A stretch of 64,000 bases of DNA from Thermoanaerobaculia bacterium. Its GTDB lineage: Bacteria; Acidobacteriota; Thermoanaerobaculia; Multivoradales; Multivoraceae. How positions within the stretch are numbered: position 1 is the first letter of the stretch; each line of letters opens with the position of its first letter. Shown piece after piece: positions 59,124 through 64,000 of this stretch. Location: NCBI GenBank assembly GCA_022823665.1, contig JAJEHN010000009.1, forward strand, positions 248,001 to 312,000, written 5' to 3'. The notes under the pieces were generated by a model. That model searched no databases and was not told where the DNA came from. It saw only the letters and a program-made list of their open reading frames with translations. The translations under genes and the position numbers were made by a program.

Positions 59124-61738
59124 TCCGGCAGCGCGAAGGGCGGGACGTGCGGGTCGCTCATGCCCACGCCGCAGCCGATGTGCGAGCCGATCGGCGAACC
59201 GTCCGGCGCCCGTAGCGGCGCCGGCAGTTCCACCGCGCCCGGATCCTCCAGAAAACGATCGATCAGCCAGGCCCCATGGGTCCGGTGCGCCCGCTCCGCG
59301 GGCTCGTCGGTCCCGCCCGGATTCTTCTCCAGCCACTCGCCGAGAACAGACAGTTCGGACCGGGCCTCGGCTCGCACCTGGAACGAACCCGACCGCGCCG
59401 GCGCCACCGGCCAGTCGAAGTTCGGCGGCATGCTGACGGGGACGCCCGCAGCCAGCGCCATCAGCCGCCGCAGGGCGGCGAAGTCGACCGCCCTGCCGAC
59501 TTCACCGGCAAGGCCCGGCGATGCGTCGGCACGCCAGGTCGCGGCCAGCACCCGATCGATCACGTCGCCAAGGGCCGGCTGCTCCACCGCCCGCGCGTGG
59601 TGGTCGACAAGCCGGGCCGCCCGCTCGCCATCGAAGACCATGGCGAAGGTCAGATCGGCCGCCATCTCGGCCGCTGCCACCGGATCGAATGTCAGACCGG
59701 CGCGCGATGGCAGGTGCTCCCGGCCCCGGCTCCGGCCCGGGGGCGGCGGTGGAATGAGGTCGAGTATCCGCTGGGGCAGCGTCAGTTCATCCGGGTCGAC
59801 CGTCTGGAGCAAAGCGTCGAGCGCGTCGAGCTGCATCGCCGGCGGCAGCAGGGCCACCGGCGTCTGGCCGTCTCCCCGCACGGCGTAGCTGTAGTCGACG
59901 CCGCCGACGATCTTCGCCGCCGCCTCGATCTGGTAGCGGTGCAGCAGGTAGAGAGGCGTCAGCACATCCTCCAGCTCCGACATGGGCGCGCCGACGCGAA
60001 TGCTCCGCTCGGAGAACCGCTCGAGCGCGGCCCGCCGAACGGACAACAGGCGGCGCAGTTCCTCCGCCGCGGAACGGCCGTTGTCCCAGAGGTGAGCCAG
60101 GGGATGGGCGCCGCCCACCGGCCGCGCGTCCTCGTCGCCGATGTAGTGGAGGCCGGCGTCGATCGTCCCCTGCAGGATGGCGTCGAGCTCCGCCGTCTCG
60201 TCGGCGCCGTCCGGGAACTCGGCGTAGCCGTAGAGAACCGCCCGCTTGTCCCATTCGCCGACGCCGACGTCGTAGGCGGCACTCAGGTCGATCGTGCCGT
60301 CCTCGCCCAGGGTGGCCAGCGGATGCGGATAGTCCATGACGGACTCGCGGCCATCCGGTCCATCGACGCTGGAGGCGAAGTTGTGCGCCAGGCCGATCGT
60401 GTGGCCGACTTCGTGGGCCGAAAGCTGGCGTAGCCGGGCAAGCGCCATTTCGGTCAGCACCTCGGTGGACGAGTCCCCGTCCTCGTAGGGCGACAACAGA
60501 CCCTGGGCAATCAGGAAGTCCTGCCGCACCCGCAGGGAACCGAGCGTCACGACGCCCTTCAGGATCTCCCCGGTGCGCGGGTCAGTGACCGATCCTCCGT
60601 AGGACCATCCGCGAGTCGAGCGGTGAACCCACTGGATCACGTTGTAGCGGATATCGAGCAGGTCGGCGCCCTCGGGCAGCAGTTCAACCCGGAACGCGTC
60701 GATGTAGCCAGCCGCCTCGAACGCCTCGTTCCACCAGCGGGCGCCGTCGAGCAACGCGGAGCGAATCGGCTCCGGCGCGCCCCGGTCCAGGTAGTAGACG
60801 ATCGGTTCGACCGGTTCGCTCCGCTCGGCCCCCGGGTTGCGCTTCTCGAGCCGGTGACGGTCGATGAAGCTGGTCTCGAGCGGCTGGTCGATCGGAGTCG
60901 CGTAGTCGAAGTAACCCGTCGTGTTGAAGCCGGATCTCGGATCCGCGCGGCGCGGCTTGTAACCGGGCTCCGGGAGCGCAACGAAGGAGTGGCGGAGCCG
61001 CACCGTGACCGCCTCCGGCGAGGGCGCGACCTCTCGCAGCCAGGCACCCGGACCACGGTCGGCAGACCGTAGAGTGAAGGTGAGAGTCCCCTCGAGTTCC
61101 GAGTTGCGGGGAAACGCGGCGACGCCGGAGCGGTGAATCGCCGAGCGCGAGGCGTCCAGTTGGTAGCTCCCCTGCCCGCGCTGCTGGAGCCGCGGCACGA
61201 CGCCGTGCGCGTCCCGAAGCACGAAGTCCGTCGCATCCACCAGGACGGCGCCGTCCGCGTCCTCGGCAGCGACCTCGAACCCCCAGAGCACCGAGCGGGC
61301 GAAGGCGTCCGCGACCGCGCGCTGCTCGTCCGGGTTGTCGCTCAGCGCCCGGTAGCGGGTGTTCTGCTGGACCAGAAGCACCTTCGGCCCGATGCGCTCG
61401 AACCGCACGAGGCGGGTCCGCCCGACCTGCCCGCGGTCCAGGCCGATGTCGTTCGACCCGACACCCGCAACGAGCGACTCGATGTAGAGCAGTTCGCTGT
61501 CGAACGCCTCGACGCGCAAGTAGAGGTTGCCGCTCCGGCCGTCCCAGTACAGGTCCAGGAAGCCGGGCAGGTGCTCGAAGTCGCCAGTCGCTTCCCGGAT
61601 GGATCGGATTTCCGAGATCGACCGGGCCTCCTCCGGCTTCTCCCCGGCATCCTGCGCCTGAAGGCCCTGAATCGAGAGGACCGACGCCAGGCCTCCGATC
61701 GCGATCTTGGCCCGGCTCGACGACCAGGCCCGGATCAC
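59120..61738 (-). CDS. Exported zinc metalloprotease (DUF5117/DUF4953 type)
   Basis: 872 residues from GTG 61738, which overlaps the isocitrate lyase stop as GTGA. Signal peptide ([19 protein letters not shown]). The zinc site [18 protein letters not shown] lies near 430-447. Upstream, [20 protein letters not shown] is the DUF4953 region and [20 protein letters not shown] the DUF5117 region. It is likely a periplasmic or secreted protease. Why it is coupled to isocitrate lyase is unclear. Confidence 0.88.
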   Translation of the reverse strand: MIRAWSSSRAKIAIGGLASVLSIQGLQAQDAGEKPEEARSISEIRSIREATGDFEHLPGFLDLYWDGRSGNLYLRVEAFDSELLYIESLVAGVGSNDIGLDRGQVGRTRLVRFERIGPKVLLVQQNTRYRALSDNPDEQRAVADAFARSVLWGFEVAAEDADGAVLVDATDFVLRDAHGVVPRLQQRGQGSYQLDASRSAIHRSGVAAFPRNSELEGTLTFTLRSADRGPGAWLREVAPSPEAVTVRLRHSFVALPEPGYKPRRADPRSGFNTTGYFDYATPIDQPLETSFIDRHRLEKRNPGAERSEPVEPIVYYLDRGAPEPIRSALLDGARWWNEAFEAAGYIDAFRVELLPEGADLLDIRYNVIQWVHRSTRGWSYGGSVTDPRTGEILKGVVTLGSLRVRQDFLIAQGLLSPYEDGDSSTEVLTEMALARLRQLSAHEVGHTIGLAHNFASSVDGPDGRESVMDYPHPLATLGEDGTIDLSAAYDVGVGEWDKRAVLYGYAEFPDGADETAELDAILQGTIDAGLHYIGDEDARPVGGAHPLAHLWDNGRSAAEELRRLLSVRRAALERFSERSIRVGAPMSELEDVLTPLYLLHRYQIEAAAKIVGGVDYSYAVRGDGQTPVALLPPAMQLDALDALLQTVDPDELTLPQRILDLIPPPPPGRSRGREHLPSRAGLTFDPVAAAEMAADLTFAMVFDGERAARLVDHHARAVEQPALGDVIDRVLAATWRADASPGLAGEVGRAVDFAALRRLMALAAGVPVSMPPNFDWPVAPARSGSFQVRAEARSELSVLGEWLEKNPGGTDEPAERAHRTHGAWLIDRFLEDPGAVELPAPLRAPDGSPIGSHIGCGVGMSDPHVPPFALPE

Positions 61739-63984
61739 GAAGCCGCCCGCACCGGCACCGGCTCGGTCTTTTCGATCAGCGCCGTCAGCAACTCGCGGTC
61801 CTGTGCCGCCAGTTCGCGGACCCGTTCCCGGTTCACCTCCGCGACGATGATCTCGCCGACCTCGGTGTTCGCGTCCTCGAAGATGCCCAGTTCGATCATG
61901 CGCCGGGTCTGGTGCTGGTTGTCGTCCGTCGGACTGACGTAGTGCACCCACACGGCGCCGTAGCGATGGATCAGGAACACATGCATCAGGGCCATCAGGC
62001 GACGTCGCCTCAGGTCGGTGTCGAAGGTGTTCTGGTCCCGCACCGAGAGGATCATCCGTTCGCGCCGGTCACGAATGGGCGCGAACACGACGTTCGCCGC
62101 CTTCGATTCCTCGCGTCCGTTCTGCGCCAGAACGTTGAGCTCGAGCAGCTCGGAGCCGGCGACATGCGGCCGGAGTTCCACACGCATGCGCTCGTCGACG
62201 TCGTACTTGCCCCGCCAGAGATCGAGCCACTCTTCGAGCAAGCGGGGCGGCACCTCGGTCTGCGCCAGGTGCTGAACATGGGTCGACCCCTTGCCCATCG
62301 CCTTGGTCGTCGCCGTATGCCCGGTTGCGGCCGCAAGCCCGCCGTCGAGGCGGGCGCCGCCGACGTGGGCCTGCGGCGTGCGGTACGGCGATCCCACCAG
62401 GCGCAGCTTCCGCTGCAGCCGGGCCAGGGCCAGCATGCCGTCCTCGCGCAGGGCGGTGGCGAAGTCCTCGGCCGCCAGACCGTCGACCTGGTGACCGCCG
62501 TAGGTGATGAAGTTGAACACGTAGCCGAGCTTGCCCAGCTCCTCGGGGAACTGCTTCATCTCCTCATCGGACATGCCGGTCGTGTCCCAGTTGAAGGAGG
62601 GCGACAGGTTGTAGGCGAGCAACTGATCCGGATACACGGCATGGATCGCCTCGGCGAACCGCCGGGCATCGGCCAGGTTGGCCGTCGCCGTCTCCATCCA
62701 GATCAGGTCGGCGTAGGGAGCGGCATGCAGCGAACGGGAAATCGCGTACTCGATGCCGCCCTGAATCTGGTAGTAGCCCTCGGGCGTCCGGGCGATCTCG
62801 GCGTTCCAGACCAGGTTGATGCCCATCTTGCGCGCCCGGGCCGCCGCCTCTTCGACCGACACGGAGTGGGCGAACTCCAGCCACTCCTCCACCGAGAGCT
62901 CGAAGACCGCGCCCTCCTCTTCCCGGAACGCGATCACCTCCGCCACCGCCTGCGGGTAGGTCTTAAGCCCCGCCTCCGACTGCCAGGCGTCGAGGAAGGA
63001 GACCATCGTCTCGTCGAGCACGGCCTCGACAGCCGTGCCGCCGTTCGCGGCCATCTTCCCGTAGGCCGATTCGAGCTGCCCGTAGACGCCGGCGCCTTCG
63101 AGCCAGACATCGGCGCGGTGGTAGGCGGCTTCCGATACTTCGTACAGCTCGTGGCCGCGGACGCCCTCCGCGCCGAGAGCGTTCAGCCGCCGCAGAATCG
63201 CCAGGGTCGCCGTCTTGCAGCTCGGCAGATCGAGGTTCGTGGCCCCCAGGATGAAAGCCTGGTCGCGCTCGTCGCCGTTGCCGTCGAGGAAGGTCGCGGC
63301 CTCCGAGTCGGTGCGGGCGACGATGAGTCCGGGCACCGCCATCACGTCCAACTGGAAGCGGGCGGAATTCAGACGCTTGTTCTGTTCGTCCTGGGGCACG
63401 AGGACCTTGCCCGCCTGGTGCCCGCACTTCTTCACTCCGGGCTTCTGGTCCTCGATGTGGTAGCCCGGCACGCCCACCTCGACGAAACGGCGAATCAGGT
63501 TGCGCACATGCTGCTCGCCCCCGTGGCCCGTGTCCGCGTCGGCGATGATGAACGGCCGGTAGTCGAAAGCAGGGTTCGCTCGCTGCTCGGCTTCACTCAT
63601 CCGCGAGCGGGTGAAGGCCTGGTTCTTGTCGGCCGTCAGCAGGGCGCGCACGATCGGCGCCGCCTCGTCCGGCACCTGGCTCAGGGGATAGCTGGCGAGA
63701 TCCGGTCCCGGATCCTCGGTGATCGAACCCTTGGCCGAGGTCGCCCAGCCGCCGAGGTAGATGCCCTCGATCCCCCGCCGCTTCATCGCCACCGCCTGGC
63801 CAGGTGAGTAGGGGCCGAAGCTCGTGATCGACTTCTTCTCGTCGAACAGCTCCCGCAGGCGCGTGTGGAAGGCCGCCGCGGCGTCCCGCGCCACCGTGTA
63901 GTCCTGCGGAATCGTGCCCCGCTGCGACGCCACTTCGCGCGCGGTGTGGAGCCGCCTGATGCCCTCGAAGCGATCATCGCCCAT
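61735..63984 (-). CDS. aceA: Isocitrate lyase (long form)
   Basis: 749 residues, longer than the usual 430-550 and close to the AceA2-type size. The catalytic loop [14 protein letters not shown] and the metal region [15 protein letters not shown] are present. [18 protein letters not shown] and a long insert around 480-560 account for the length. It cleaves isocitrate to glyoxylate and succinate for growth on acetate or fatty acids. The ATG at 63984 is 16 bases from the window end, so upstream control is not visible. First of a three-gene coupled run. Confidence 0.93.
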   Translation of the reverse strand: MGDDRFEGIRRLHTAREVASQRGTIPQDYTVARDAAAAFHTRLRELFDEKKSITSFGPYSPGQAVAMKRRGIEGIYLGGWATSAKGSITEDPGPDLASYPLSQVPDEAAPIVRALLTADKNQAFTRSRMSEAEQRANPAFDYRPFIIADADTGHGGEQHVRNLIRRFVEVGVPGYHIEDQKPGVKKCGHQAGKVLVPQDEQNKRLNSARFQLDVMAVPGLIVARTDSEAATFLDGNGDERDQAFILGATNLDLPSCKTATLAILRRLNALGAEGVRGHELYEVSEAAYHRADVWLEGAGVYGQLESAYGKMAANGGTAVEAVLDETMVSFLDAWQSEAGLKTYPQAVAEVIAFREEEGAVFELSVEEWLEFAHSVSVEEAAARARKMGINLVWNAEIARTPEGYYQIQGGIEYAISRSLHAAPYADLIWMETATANLADARRFAEAIHAVYPDQLLAYNLSPSFNWDTTGMSDEEMKQFPEELGKLGYVFNFITYGGHQVDGLAAEDFATALREDGMLALARLQRKLRLVGSPYRTPQAHVGGARLDGGLAAATGHTATTKAMGKGSTHVQHLAQTEVPPRLLEEWLDLWRGKYDVDERMRVELRPHVAGSELLELNVLAQNGREESKAANVVFAPIRDRRERMILSVRDQNTFDTDLRRRRLMALMHVFLIHRYGAVWVHYVSPTDDNQHQTRRMIELGIFEDANTEVGEIIVAEVNRERVRELAAQDRELLTALIEKTEPVPVRAAS

Positions 63985-64000
63985 GAACGCCGCCGCGGCT

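Noticed and set aside
61912..63807. A 631-residue plus-strand open frame opposite isocitrate lyase
   Set aside because: Isocitrate lyase is certain on the other strand; the opposite frame has no domain.

Overview
This is 64 kb of GC-rich bacterial chromosome, coding densely on both strands with many GTG starts. At least ten gene pairs overlap by four bases as GTGA or ATGA. Several families are typical of Acidobacteriota, perhaps the Thermoanaerobaculia or a related marine or host-associated lineage: an Oar-like TonB receptor with a carboxypeptidase-regulatory-like domain, DUF3604 proteins, a DUF5117-type metalloprotease, sorbosone-dehydrogenase-like beta-propellers and a complete Bat operon. 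That placement is inferred from gene content. No rRNA, tRNA or CRISPR array was found.

Layout. 1-5.3 kb: a Calx-beta/PKD surface protein cut by the window edge, then the 3' remnant of an amidohydrolase gene split by an intact IS21-family element (istA/istB, 58-bp inverted repeats, 8-bp target duplication with one mismatch). 5.4-9.1 kb: a five-gene minus-strand cluster that looks like a defence island, with an MNT nucleotidyltransferase, a HEPN protein, an AAA ATPase, a DUF4276 TOPRIM-like protein and an HsdR-N-type nuclease domain protein. 9.2-13.2 kb: homocitrate synthase, both homoaconitase subunits and homoisocitrate dehydrogenase, the first half of the alpha-aminoadipate lysine route. 13.3-16.5 kb: a luciferase-like oxidoreductase, a hot-dog thioesterase, a Tat-exported epoxide-hydrolase-like enzyme and a NUDIX hydrolase.

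16.5-25.3 kb: an eight-gene Bat/MoxR operon (MoxR, DUF58, BatD-like lipoprotein, BatA, BatB, BatC, BatD, BatE). 25.5-30.4 kb: a histidine phosphatase, a GT2 glycosyltransferase, a small LAB-N membrane protein and the large TonB-dependent receptor. 30.6-35.7 kb: cystathionine gamma-synthase, D-Ala-D-Ala ligase, a secreted TPR protein and HemW. 35.7-36.2 kb: the only long non-coding gap, with a near-perfect 33-bp inverted repeat and a hexanucleotide tandem array. 36.2-40.8 kb: two divergent DUF3604 proteins.

40.8-51.9 kb is largely housekeeping: an SRPBCC protein, LepA, arginase, an EVE-domain protein, a DUF4097 protein, EF-P with its lysylating enzyme EpmA, a chorismate-lyase-like protein, RNase D, a nucleotidyltransferase-like protein and an exported alkaline-phosphatase-superfamily hydrolase. 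51.9-64 kb: type Ic aspartate aminotransferase, two tandem sorbosone-dehydrogenase-like proteins, an EamA transporter, FabI, then a coupled minus-strand set of isocitrate lyase, zinc metalloprotease and M20 amidohydrolase.

The strongest candidate for an undescribed system is the 5.4-9.1 kb cluster. The second notable pattern is an unnamed four-cysteine C-terminal domain shared by the surface protein at the start of the window and one of the two sorbosone dehydrogenases at 54-56 kb.
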